Positions 8,172 through 15,577 of a stretch of DNA of 19,415 bases are shown piece by piece. The DNA is taken from the NCBI GenBank assembly GCA_039934875.1, contig JBDTLH010000085.1, positions 1 through 19,415 of the forward strand. Reading direction: 5' to 3'. Under the pieces are notes generated by a model. It saw nothing but the letters and a program-made list of their open reading frames with translations. It had not been told where the DNA came from and did not search any database. The DNA is from JBDTLH01 sp039934875 (lineage in GTDB: Bacteria > Acidobacteriota > Terriglobia > Terriglobales > Acidobacteriaceae). Both the position numbers and the translations under genes were made by a program. The stretch's first letter is position 1. Each line of letters begins with the position of its first letter.

Positions 8172-8220
8172 GAGACTATTGTTTCTCTCCATATCGTGAA
8201 TGAAACAAATTATGTCTTTC
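8172..8220. promoter_or_regulatory. Putative operator: TTGTTTC...GAAACAA inverted repeat
   Basis: TTGTTTC (8179-8185) and GAAACAA (8202-8208) form a perfect 7-bp inverted repeat with centres about 23 nt apart, near two helical turns. Each arm also lies in its own imperfect dyad (GAGA/TCTC at 8172-8187; GAAA/TTTC at 8202-8220). It ends two bases before the -35 at 8223, a common place for an activator or repressor site. Binding by the adjacent RpiR-type protein is inferred from position only. Confidence 0.4.
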
Positions 8221-8222
8221 GC

Positions 8223-8251
8223 TTGACATGCTGGCGCTTGGTTGCTAAAGT
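8223..8251 (+). promoter_or_regulatory. Sigma70-type promoter of the racemase-permease unit
   Basis: A perfect -35 TTGACA (8223-8228), a 17-nt spacer, and -10 TAAAGT (8246-8251) preceded by TGC, giving an extended -10. Transcription would start near 8258 and leave a ~75-nt leader before ATG 8333. This is the best promoter match in the window and lies directly after the putative operator. Confidence 0.65.
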
Positions 8252-8332
8252 GCCGCGTCGGGACAATTGCGGGTGCGCGCCTTGTGAAGCTTCAACAATT
8301 TTGGTAAAGGGCCCCCGCACCATGGGAAAGCT

Positions 8333-9460
8333 ATGAACATAGAGCAGGTAATCCTCCGAGAAATCCGTATGCCGCTGGTAAACTTCTTCGAGACCAGCTT
8401 CGGGCGCACCACGAATCGCAACATCGTTCTCGTCGAGGTCATCGCCGACGGCGTAAGCGCCTGGGGAGAGTGCGTGGCGGGCGAAGATCCCTTCTACAGC
8501 GAAGAATCTTATGAGACCGCCTGGTACGCGCTGGAACGCTATCTCGCCCCCGCCCTCGCTGGGCGCGCGATTGCCCGCGGGGCCGACGTTCCCGGAGTGC
8601 TCCCCGCTATCCGTGGGCATCGCATGGCAAAGGCCGCGATCGAAAATGCCGTCTGGGAGGCGGAGGCGCTGCAAAAGTCCATCCCGCTTTGGCAGCTCAT
8701 CGGCGGCACGCAAACCGTCGTCAACTGCGGCGTCTCGCTCGGCATTCAAGATAAAATCGAGGACCTGCTCGCCAAGGTTGAGGTAGAACTCGACGCCGGA
8801 TATCAACGCATCAAGGTCAAATGCAAACCGGGGTGGGATGTCGCCGTCTTCCGCGAAATCCGCAAGCGTTGGCCTGACATTCTGCTAAGTTGCGATGCCA
8901 ACTCCGCCTACACCACCGATGACTTCGAGCACCTCAAGAGCTTCGATGACTTCAATCTTCTGATGATCGAGCAACCGCTGTGGAACGACGACTTCTATTT
9001 CCACTCTAAATTGCAAAGGCAGATCAGTACCTCCATCTGCCTGGATGAAGCCATCAGAAATTCCCGCGATGCGCTGGCGGCGATTGAGCTCGGCGCTTGC
9101 CGCATCATCAACATAAAAGTTGGACGCACCGGCGGCCTCTCCGAGGCGATCAAAATCCACAACATCGCCCAGCAGCACGGGATCCCCGTCTGGTGCGGCG
9201 GCATGCTCGAAGCCGGCATCGGACGCTGGCAGAACGTCGCCCTCTCTACCCTGCCCAACTTCCGGCTTCCCGGCGATGTGAGTGCCGCGCAGCGCTACTG
9301 GAAGGAAGATATTGTTGAGCCACCTGTGACCGTCTCCCGTAAAGGGACCATTGTTCCGCCGACCGCCGCCGGAAGTGGATATCGAGTCCGGCAAGACCTT
9401 ATCGACAAACTTACGGTGCGCAAAGCGGTCATCGGGCCAAAGGCATTGGCCGTAGTCTAG
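8333..9460 (+). CDS. Enolase-superfamily racemase: N-acylamino acid racemase / o-succinylbenzoate synthase type
   Basis: 375 residues of the muconate-lactonizing subgroup. The two catalytic lysines are in KVKCKPGWD (K163, second Lys of KxK) and NIKVGR (K262). Three metal ligands are visible: D188 (CDANSAYT), E213 (MIEQPL) and D238 (CLDEAI). The WCGGMLEAGIGR stretch matches the OSBS/NAAAR branch. Known members either make o-succinylbenzoate for menaquinone or racemise N-succinyl or N-acyl amino acids. No men genes are nearby, and neighbours are peptidoglycan-peptide enzymes, an SIS regulator and a permease. Conversion of D-amino acid derivatives or an Ala-Glu-like dipeptide is therefore the better guess. 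ATG 8333 has GGGAAAG about 7 nt upstream. Confidence 0.85.
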   Translation: MNIEQVILREIRMPLVNFFETSFGRTTNRNIVLVEVIADGVSAWGECVAGEDPFYSEESYETAWYALERYLAPALAGRAIARGADVPGVLPAIRGHRMAKAAIENAVWEAEALQKSIPLWQLIGGTQTVVNCGVSLGIQDKIEDLLAKVEVELDAGYQRIKVKCKPGWDVAVFREIRKRWPDILLSCDANSAYTTDDFEHLKSFDDFNLLMIEQPLWNDDFYFHSKLQRQISTSICLDEAIRNSRDALAAIELGACRIINIKVGRTGGLSEAIKIHNIAQQHGIPVWCGGMLEAGIGRWQNVALSTLPNFRLPGDVSAAQRYWKEDIVEPPVTVSRKGTIVPPTAAGSGYRVRQDLIDKLTVRKAVIGPKALAVV

Positions 9461-9586
9461 GTGGACAAGGTGCACGCCATGAAACTGACTGAAGCGTAAA
9501 TTGAGGCTGCCGCCGGTCTCACCAGCGCGGAGCTCTCAGCTAACTTCTTGAGGTCGCCTGGATAATTTAAGATCGGAATCACTCCT

Positions 9587-11002
9587 ATGCAGCCTGCGCA
9601 AGCCAAACAAACCGCTGTACCCCAACCCGGTTTCGCGCGCGCCCTTAGCATGCGCGACGGCGTCGCCATCGTCGTCGGCACAGTCATTGGCTCCGGCATA
9701 TTCCTCGTCCCCGGCGCGATTGCCATGCAGCTCAACTCACTCTGGATGGTGCTGCTGGTGTGGGTCGTGGGCGGCATTCTCAGCCTCTTCGGCGCTCTCT
9801 CGCTCGCCGAACTCGCAGCCGCATGGCCCGGCGCCGGCGGGTTATACGTTTATCTGCGGCAGGCCTATGGCCGACCCATCGGTTTTCTCTACGGATGGGC
9901 CCTGCTCACCATGATTCAGACCGGAACCATCGCCACCCTGGCTGCCGCGTTTAGTCTCTATCTCGGCAAATTGCTCGCCCTCACGCCGCTATGGGCGAAG
10001 TTCTCCGGCGTTGCCTGCATCGCTGTGCTTACCTTGATTAACATCCTCGGCGTGCGCAGCGGCAAACTCGTGCAGAACACTATTGCGATCTGCAAAGTCG
10101 GCGGCATTGCCCTCATGGTGCTGCTGCTCTTCTGGCGCGGACATCTCTCGCAACTGCAAAGCAGCCTCACCGCCCCTTTTGCCGGGATGACCGGGACAAC
10201 GACCGGAACCATGACCGGATCGATGACCGGAACGTCACCCTTACTCGTCTCCTTAGGGGTCGCGCTGATCGCCGTGCTCTGGGCCTATGAAGGCTGGCAC
10301 ATGGTATCGTTCACCGCCGCCGAGTTCTCGAATCCCATGCGCGACCTTCCCCGCAGCCTGCTGATCGGCACCAGCGCTATTGCCCTGATCTATCTTGTTT
10401 GCAACCTGGCATATTATGCGGTGCTATCCACCAGTGCATTGCAGGCGACCGATCGCGCCGCCGCTACCGCCGTGAGCGCAGCCTATGGGACCGGCGCAAT
10501 TGTGGCGATCTCGCTGCTGATCCTCGTCTCTATTCTGGGAGCGACCAATGGGGCCGTCCTCACCGGCCCTCGCGTCTATTACGCCATGGGCAAAGACGGA
10601 GTCTTCCTCCCCCAACTGGCAAAGCTGCATCCGCGCTTCCGCACCCCGGTGCTGGCGCTGGCGGTGCAAGGCGTGTGGGCCAGCGTGCTTACCCTGCTGG
10701 GCAACTTCCAACAGTTGTTTACCTACGTGATCTTCACCGCCTGGATCTTCTACGCGCTTACCGTCGCCGCCGTCATCGTCTTGCGCGTCAAAAATCCCAA
10801 CGTCCCCCGCCCATACCGGGTGCCATTCTATCCCTGGCTCCCCCTCGCCTTCATCGCTGCGGCCATAGGAATCACCCTCAGCACCATCATGGCAAACCCG
10901 CGCAATGCTGCCATCGGAGTAGGGCTTATCCTGGTAGGATTGCCCGTGTATTTCATATTTTCCAAGCTCTTATCGAACCGCAATGAAAGCCACAGCGCAT
11001 AG
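9587..11002 (+). CDS. APC-superfamily amino-acid permease (LAT-like)
   Basis: 471 residues with about 12 hydrophobic segments. The N-terminal signature GTVIGSGIFLVPGAI (residues 31-45) is the helix-1 break that binds the substrate amino group and carboxylate in this superfamily, and LAELAAAWPGAGGLYVYLR follows as expected. Residues 200-216, between helices, are a threonine/methionine/glycine repeat encoded by a short DNA repeat. The gene follows the racemase gene by 126 nt with no evident terminator or strong new promoter, so it is probably in the same unit. It likely takes up an amino acid or small peptide product handled by this locus; the substrate is not readable from sequence. Confidence 0.9.
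   Translation: MQPAQAKQTAVPQPGFARALSMRDGVAIVVGTVIGSGIFLVPGAIAMQLNSLWMVLLVWVVGGILSLFGALSLAELAAAWPGAGGLYVYLRQAYGRPIGFLYGWALLTMIQTGTIATLAAAFSLYLGKLLALTPLWAKFSGVACIAVLTLINILGVRSGKLVQNTIAICKVGGIALMVLLLFWRGHLSQLQSSLTAPFAGMTGTTTGTMTGSMTGTSPLLVSLGVALIAVLWAYEGWHMVSFTAAEFSNPMRDLPRSLLIGTSAIALIYLVCNLAYYAVLSTSALQATDRAAATAVSAAYGTGAIVAISLLILVSILGATNGAVLTGPRVYYAMGKDGVFLPQLAKLHPRFRTPVLALAVQGVWASVLTLLGNFQQLFTYVIFTAWIFYALTVAAVIVLRVKNPNVPRPYRVPFYPWLPLAFIAAAIGITLSTIMANPRNAAIGVGLILVGLPVYFIFSKLLSNRNESHSA
10184..10234 (+). repeat. Short in-frame tandem repeat in the permease gene
   Basis: Units built on ATGACCGGA(A/T)C repeat about four times, coding for GMTGTTTGTMTGSMTGT in a predicted loop. Period is near 12 nt with degenerate copies, so length variation by whole codons is possible between strains. 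Confidence 0.6.
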
Positions 11003-11383
11003 GGCGGGACCGAGCGGTTAGAGTTGTCGTCGCCAGGTTAGGAATCAGCAAAGTCAGACTTATTAACGTGAAAAAATCATCAGCTTGCCGGTCGGCCAGG
11101 GTGAACCTTGTTCTTCGCGGTGCTTTCGGCTAAGTTGCTTAATCATTTTGCTGCGGACGATGCGAACGCCTACACTCGGTTGAGTTCTTGCGCAGCGACG
11201 AAGGCAACTCTGCTTGATGTACGATGTACCGCGAGTTGCGGCTTTGAAGTGCGAGTACCTTGGGGAGCAAAGGATTGGATTGATGTGACCGCCCCGCCGC
11301 CGCCACGGGTTGCCGTCACGTTACTATGCGTTGGTTGGAAGGAGAAGTATAATCAACACGTTTTTAAAAGGGAGGGTTCAACG
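11003..11383. other. Intergenic region with one -10-like site
   Basis: No gene is seen in 381 bases. The frame of the downstream small gene is open back to a TTG at 11108, but the sequence there has no family resemblance. A perfect TATAAT lies at 11348-11353, 30 nt before ATG 11384, without a good -35 at the usual distance. No terminator hairpin for the permease unit was found. Confidence 0.45.
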
Positions 11384-11710
11384 ATGCGCATGATGCTGAA
11401 AGTCTCGCTGCCAGTCGAAGCCGGCAACGCGGCGGCGCGAAGCGGCAGTTTGAATTCGACGATTCAACGCATTCTCGATGAGATTAAACCCGAAGCGGCC
11501 TATTTTGCCGAAGATAATGGCGAACGCACGGGGTACATATTCTTCGATATGAAGGAGTCTTCGCAGTTGGCGACGATTGCGGAGCCGTGGTTTTTGGCGT
11601 TCAACGCAAGGCTCACAGTGCGTCCGGCAATGAATGCACAAGACCTCGCGACGGCTGCTCCGGGGATGGAACGGGCAGTAAAAGGCTATGGCAAAGGGGC
11701 TGGCGCGTAG
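11384..11710 (+). CDS. Small DUF3303-like protein of unknown function
   Basis: 108 residues, predicted alpha/beta, starting MRMMLKVSLP with a central GYIFFDMKESSQLATIAEPW stretch. The layout (beta strand, acidic mid-region, FDxxxxxxLxxxAEPW, final beta strand before a variable tail) resembles the DUF3303 ferredoxin-like fold, but the match is from memory and weak. ATG 11384 is chosen because GGGAGGG ends 7 nt before it. The longer frame from TTG 11108 lacks a ribosome site. It ends 14 nt from the convergent aminotransferase gene and is not part of that operon. No signal peptide or catalytic motif is visible. Confidence 0.7.
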   Translation: MRMMLKVSLPVEAGNAAARSGSLNSTIQRILDEIKPEAAYFAEDNGERTGYIFFDMKESSQLATIAEPWFLAFNARLTVRPAMNAQDLATAAPGMERAVKGYGKGAGA

Positions 11711-11724
11711 GCGTGACTTGGCCT

Positions 11725-12891
11725 TTATAAGTTTTTGCGAATGGATTCGATCGCGCCATGGATCGTCTCCGGGGACGCCGCGAAGCACATGCGGAGGTGG
11801 CCTTCGCCGCCGAAGACGATTCCGGGGACGGACGAGACGCGCGCCTTTTCGAGCAGCATCTGCGCCGCCGTGCGGCTATCCGCGTGTAGCCGCGATGCGC
11901 TGGGGAAGACGTAAAACGCGCCGGGCGGCGGCGTGATCTCGAATCCCACCGCGCGCAAACCCTCGACCAGCAGATCGCGGCGATTGCGGTACTCCTCTTT
12001 GCGGCGCACCAGCTCTTCGAGCGGAGTGTGCAGAGCGTGCAGTGCGGCCCATTGCGTCGCGGTGGCCACGCCATTGGTGGAATAGAGGATGACTTTCTTG
12101 AGGCCAGTCATCCAGGGTTCGAGGGCCACGGCATAGCCGATCCGCCAGCCCGTCATGGCGTGGGATTTGGAGAAGGTGAAGCAGGTAATGGTCCGCTCCA
12201 ACATGCCGGGCAAGGATGCAATGGAAAAGTGCTCCCCTTCGTAAACCAGGTTTTCGTAGGCTTCGTCGGCGATCACGGCGAGATCATGGGCGATGGCGAA
12301 TTGGGCGACGATCTCTGCCTCTGCGCGGGAGAAGACAAATCCTGCCGGGTTGTTCGGAGTATTGAAATAGAGGGCGCGGGTGTGCTCCGTGCGCGCGCTT
12401 TCGAGGGCGTTGCGTAGTCCGATCTCGCGGGCGCGCACCGTATCCACGTACACCGGATGCGCCTCCGCGCCGTGAATCAGGTCTTTGATCGGCGTCCAAT
12501 ACGGCGCGAACAGCAGGCAATCGTCATTTGGATTCAGCACCGTCTGGAAGGCGGCGTATAAGGCCTGCATACCGCCCACAGTGATGAGTACGTCGTCAGC
12601 GGAGACGTCGATTCCATTGCGCTCCGCCAGCTTGCGCGCGAGCTCCCGCCGCAGCGGAGCGATGCCGGAGGAGGGGGCGTAGTGCGTCTTGTTGTCCGCC
12701 ATGGCCGCGGCCAGCGCGCGCTTGATCTCGTTCGGGGTCTCGAAGTAAGGCTCACCGCCGTGGAACTCGAAGACCTCGTGGCCCTGCTCGCGCAGCGCCA
12801 TGATCTTGTTGCGGACCTGTACGATGTCTGAAAAACCTACGGTATCAAGACGGCGGGCGAGGGAGAACTGGACTTTGGTTTCCATGGGCAT
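11725..12891 (-). CDS. PLP-dependent aminotransferase, class I/II (aspartate aminotransferase fold)
   Basis: 388 residues from ATG 12891. It shows the fold-type I landmarks: HYAPSSGIAPLR near the N-terminus, the substrate Asn in FNTPNNPAGF, the cofactor-ring Asp in ADEAYE (D209), the PLP Schiff-base lysine in FSKSHAMTGWRIGY (K242), and the carboxylate Arg in LRMCFA near the end. It moves an amino group between an amino acid and a 2-oxo acid in the cytoplasm; the particular amino acid is not determinable. AGAGAG lies 7 nt before ATG 12891, so this start is preferred over TTG 12897. It is last in a minus-strand operon, 31 nt after the metallo-hydrolase gene. Confidence 0.9.
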   Translation of the reverse strand: MPMETKVQFSLARRLDTVGFSDIVQVRNKIMALREQGHEVFEFHGGEPYFETPNEIKRALAAAMADNKTHYAPSSGIAPLRRELARKLAERNGIDVSADDVLITVGGMQALYAAFQTVLNPNDDCLLFAPYWTPIKDLIHGAEAHPVYVDTVRAREIGLRNALESARTEHTRALYFNTPNNPAGFVFSRAEAEIVAQFAIAHDLAVIADEAYENLVYEGEHFSIASLPGMLERTITCFTFSKSHAMTGWRIGYAVALEPWMTGLKKVILYSTNGVATATQWAALHALHTPLEELVRRKEEYRNRRDLLVEGLRAVGFEITPPPGAFYVFPSASRLHADSRTAAQMLLEKARVSSVPGIVFGGEGHLRMCFAASPETIHGAIESIRKNL

Positions 12892-12922
12892 AAGCAAACT
12901 CTCTATTGTAGCCGTTAATCAA

Positions 12923-13879
12923 TTATTCAATGGCGCGGCCCTCGCCCGGTTCGAGCCACCAGAAGCGGGTGCCGTCCCGCCGTCGTTCAAGCTCGCGTGC
13001 GAGGCGGCGCACGGGATCGAACTCGCCATCATCCGCCAGGGGAAAGGTGCCGAAGTGGATCGCCATTGACTGCCGCGCGCCGATCTGGTGGTGCGCCACA
13101 AACGCATCTTCAGGTGAAATGTGCACCGGACTCATAAACCACGCCGGATCGGACGCGCCGATGGGAAGCATGGCGAGGCGAGGCGGCGGGCAACGCTGCG
13201 CGATCTGCTCAAGGTGCGCACCGGCGGCGGTGTCGCCGAGAAATTGCACCGCGCCGGAGGAGGGCGAGGCGATCTCCCAGCCGCACCACAACGTGCGATT
13301 GCGGTCGAAGGGGGTCCGCGCGGAAAAATGCTGTGCGGGCAAGCTGCGGATTGCTAATTGCCCACAGGACTGCGACTCCCACCAATCCATTTCATGCATG
13401 ATCGAGAACCCACACGCGGCAGCGAGCGCGCGCAGCCCCAAAGGAAGATAGATTGCCGGCTGATAACGGCGTGCGATTTGTTTGAGCGTTGGCAAATCGC
13501 AGTGGTCATAGTGGTTATGGCTGAGCAGGACAGCGTCAATTGGGGGCAGTTGCTTGAGCGGAATGCCCGCCGGACGCCGCCGCTTCGGCCCCGCCCACTG
13601 GACTGGGCTGGCGCGCAACGACCACATCGGATCGGTGAGCAGGTTTACCCCGTCGAACTGGATGAGCACCGTCGCGTGTCCTACAAAAGTAACTCGCAAC
13701 TCGCCTGCGCCGACACGCTCCGGAGGCGCAGGCTGGAGACGGTTCGCCGTCCACTTGCGCCACTTGCCCGGTCTTCGGGTCAGCATCCAGCGCTATAGGT
13801 CGAGGAATCCGTGCGCCTGTTGCACTCCGGGATTGAAGAACCTCTTGCCGTCAAAGTGGTCGGAGGGAGAGAAGCTCAC
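12923..13879 (-). pseudogene. Metallo-beta-lactamase-fold hydrolase (NAPE-PLD/UlaG-like) with an in-frame TAG near its N-terminus
   Basis: The open part (ATG 13786, 287 residues) carries HNHYDH (H90, H92, D94, H95), H153, D185 (FLGDT) and H244 (MAIHFGTF), a full two-metal site of the NAPE-PLD-like branch. Upstream in the same frame the sequence continues from GTG 13879 as SFSPSDHFDGKRFFNP then AHGFLDL, typical of this family's N-terminus, until TAG at 13793-13795, after which RWMLTRRPGKW resumes. The GTG overlaps the TGA of the preceding VOC gene (GTGA). So either a single nonsense mutation (or base-call error) breaks a ~318-residue protein, or translation restarts at ATG 13786 and yields a shortened enzyme with an intact active site. 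Confidence 0.75.
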
Positions 13880-14289
13880 AATGCGTTCAACGCCGCTTCC
13901 GGCTTGATCTCCTGCCACAGCTCAATCGGATTTCCCTCCGGGTCTTTGACATATGCGAATGCGCCGTAGCCAAGCTGCATACGCTCTTCGGGGCTGATCC
14001 CATGCTCCGCCAACTCGGCCAGCGTCTGCTCGAGGTCGGCAACCTTGAAATTCATCATCGCGGGACGCTCGCCGCCCGACAGCCGCGACATGGCCTTCGC
14101 GGGCACGATCCCCAGATGGATGAAGACCGATCCGACAGTTTTGCCCGGCTCGGCAATAGGGATGGCGGCGTGGTAATACTCTTCCGTCTGCTCCATGCGC
14201 AGGTTGAAGTACGTGGAATACCAGCGCGCCAACTCGGCGGGAGCTTCGGAATACAAAATGATAGCGGACAATCCAATGATGCTCGGCAT
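13876..14289 (-). CDS. VOC-superfamily (glyoxalase/dioxygenase-like) protein
   Basis: 137 residues with two beta-alpha-beta-beta-beta modules: the first from IIGLSAIILYSEAPAELARWY, the second from MMNFKVADLEQTLAEL to AFAYVKDPEGNPIELWQE, the classic VOC ending with a metal-ligand Glu. Members are small metal-dependent lyases, isomerases, dioxygenases or drug-binding proteins; nothing here picks one. Its ATG overlaps the TAA of the upstream kpsF-like gene (TAATG), and its TGA overlaps the GTG of the metallo-hydrolase (GTGA), so all three are translationally coupled. Confidence 0.88.
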   Translation of the reverse strand: MPSIIGLSAIILYSEAPAELARWYSTYFNLRMEQTEEYYHAAIPIAEPGKTVGSVFIHLGIVPAKAMSRLSGGERPAMMNFKVADLEQTLAELAEHGISPEERMQLGYGAFAYVKDPEGNPIELWQEIKPEAALNAL

Positions 14290-15467
14290 TAAACCAACTC
14301 CGTTCCCCAGAGATCATGCAAATGGACAACGCCCACCGCGCGGTCATCTTCCACCACCACAAGCGAGGTGATCTTGCGCTCTTCCATCTGCGCCAGCGCC
14401 GCGGCGGCAAGCTCGTCGCTGCGAATGGTGTGCGGAGAGCGCGTCATCACCTTGCCTGCCGTGAGATCGAGCGCGACCTGACTGCGCGATTCGAGCAATC
14501 TCCGCAGATCGCCATCGCTGATCACTCCCAGCAGCTTGCCCCCCCCATCGAGCACCGTGGTCATGCCCAGGCGCTTGGACGACATCTCATGGATTACGTC
14601 ATGCATGCGGGTATCGGCAGCGACTCGCGGCAGCGCATCGCCGCCATGCATCAATTGCGCGACCCGCATCAAGCGCTTGCCCAGCTTGCCGCCGGGATGC
14701 AGGTCGGCGAAATTCTCGGCGCGAAACCCCTTCTTCTCCGCCAGCGCGACCGCTAGAGCATCGCCCAACGCCAACATCGTCGTGGTCGATGCCGTAGGCG
14801 CGAGCCCCATACCGCACGCCTCCTGCACAATCGAACAATCGAGCGCGACTTCAGCGGCTTGCGCGAGGGTAGATAGCTGGCGACTGGCGGCTGGCGACTG
14901 GGAACTGCCCATTTCGTCACTTCGTGCAACGTGGCCCATGCCCTTTGACTCGTGGCCGGCGACTGGCCGCTGGCGACTGGCACTGGCGACTGGCCGCTGG
15001 CGACTGTCCTCATACATCGCATCACATGTGAAGCTCACCAGCTTTGCCCCGAGGCGCTTAATCAGCGGCAGCAAGCGTACCAGCTCCTCGGTCTCGCCCG
15101 ACGCGGAGAGCGCAATCACCACATCGCCCTTCACCAGAATCCCCAAGTCGCCGTGCATCGCTTCAGCGGGGTGGAGAAACATCGCCGGGGTTCCGGTGGA
15201 TGCAAGCGTGGCGGCGATCTTGCGCGCGATAATCCCGCTCTTGCCCATGCCGCTGAGGATGACGCGCCCGGCACAGACATACAGGATTTCCAGCGCTCGC
15301 GCGAAGTCCTCCGCCATTGCGCCATCCAGACGCGATGCGAGCGCACTCAGCGCCTCCGCCTCGATACGTACCACGTCGGCGCCTGTATTCTTCTGCTTTT
15401 GTTGCTTCTTTCTTACCGGCTGCACTGCTACCAGTATGCCATCTCGGGGCAGCGAATACTGGGTCAC
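14289..15467 (-). CDS. kdsD: Arabinose-5-phosphate isomerase, KdsD/KpsF/GutQ family, with a repeat-coded insert
   Basis: Converts ribulose-5-phosphate to arabinose-5-phosphate for Kdo synthesis and so for lipopolysaccharide. Residues ~45-245 are the SIS domain (SGMGKSGIIARKIAATL, SASGETEEL, GLAPTASTTTMLALGDALAVAL), followed by DLHPGG (H257, conserved His). Two CBS domains follow (MHDVIHEMSSKRLGMT; VMTRSPHTIRS to the end). At 392 residues it exceeds the ~330 usual. About 48 residues (~152-199) are inserted between VSFTCDAM and LAQAAEVALD, coded by GGCGACTG repeats. The first ~30 residues are also atypical. GTG 15467 is the first possible start; GTG codons at residues 15 and 32 are alternatives. 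First gene of the coupled operon. Confidence 0.9.
   Translation of the reverse strand: MTQYSLPRDGILVAVQPVRKKQQKQKNTGADVVRIEAEALSALASRLDGAMAEDFARALEILYVCAGRVILSGMGKSGIIARKIAATLASTGTPAMFLHPAEAMHGDLGILVKGDVVIALSASGETEELVRLLPLIKRLGAKLVSFTCDAMYEDSRQRPVASASRQRPVAGHESKGMGHVARSDEMGSSQSPAASRQLSTLAQAAEVALDCSIVQEACGMGLAPTASTTTMLALGDALAVALAEKKGFRAENFADLHPGGKLGKRLMRVAQLMHGGDALPRVAADTRMHDVIHEMSSKRLGMTTVLDGGGKLLGVISDGDLRRLLESRSQVALDLTAGKVMTRSPHTIRSDELAAAALAQMEERKITSLVVVEDDRAVGVVHLHDLWGTELV
14871..15011 (-). repeat. In-frame repeat insertion inside kdsD
   Basis: On the plus strand the octamer GGCGACTG occurs six times in two clusters (14878-14902 and 14957-15006), separated by a non-repeat core of ~55 nt. 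It encodes SRQRPVAS-type peptide repeats and the core MGHVARSDEMG. The same kind of core and units seem familiar as intergenic repeat elements in related genomes (memory only). The insertion keeps the frame and lies at a surface loop of the SIS fold. Confidence 0.75.
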
Positions 15468-15577
15468 GCTATTACGCAGGTAGCAGCATCCGTCTCCTGC
15501 GCTACCGAATTGCGCGCATGCGATCTTTCTCTTCGCGGGAAACTTATACTGCTGTGTCTCAGGGGAGCGAATACTGG
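15442..15577. repeat. 21-bp direct repeat at the end of the esterase gene and the start of kdsD
   Basis: 15442-15462 and 15557-15577 match at 19 of 21 bases. On the minus strand they code the esterase ending QYSLP-stop and the kdsD beginning TQYSLPR. The 5' copy also contains a 7-bp inverted repeat, CCAGTAT (15431-15437) with ATACTGG (15456-15462). A local duplication may have supplied the extra N-terminus of kdsD. Confidence 0.6.

Noticed and set aside
8885..9475. 196-codon minus-strand frame opposite the racemase gene
   Set aside because: Antisense shadow of a clearly coding gene in GC-rich DNA.
9461..9586. Short in-frame text after the racemase stop (codons reading MKLTEA, then AAAGLTSAELSANF)
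   Set aside because: Interrupted by stops, no ribosome site, too short to separate from chance.
11108..11383. N-terminal extension of the small DUF3303-like gene from TTG 11108
   Set aside because: No ribosome site at TTG; GGGAGGG before ATG 11384 and family-like sequence only downstream of it.
14871..15011. GGCGACTG repeats considered as a CRISPR array
   Set aside because: Units are ~8-13 bp, unevenly spaced, within a coding frame, and no cas genes are nearby.
14536..15483. 315-codon plus-strand frame opposite kdsD
   Set aside because: Serine/alanine/proline-rich shadow of the isomerase gene; the sense strand has full family motifs.
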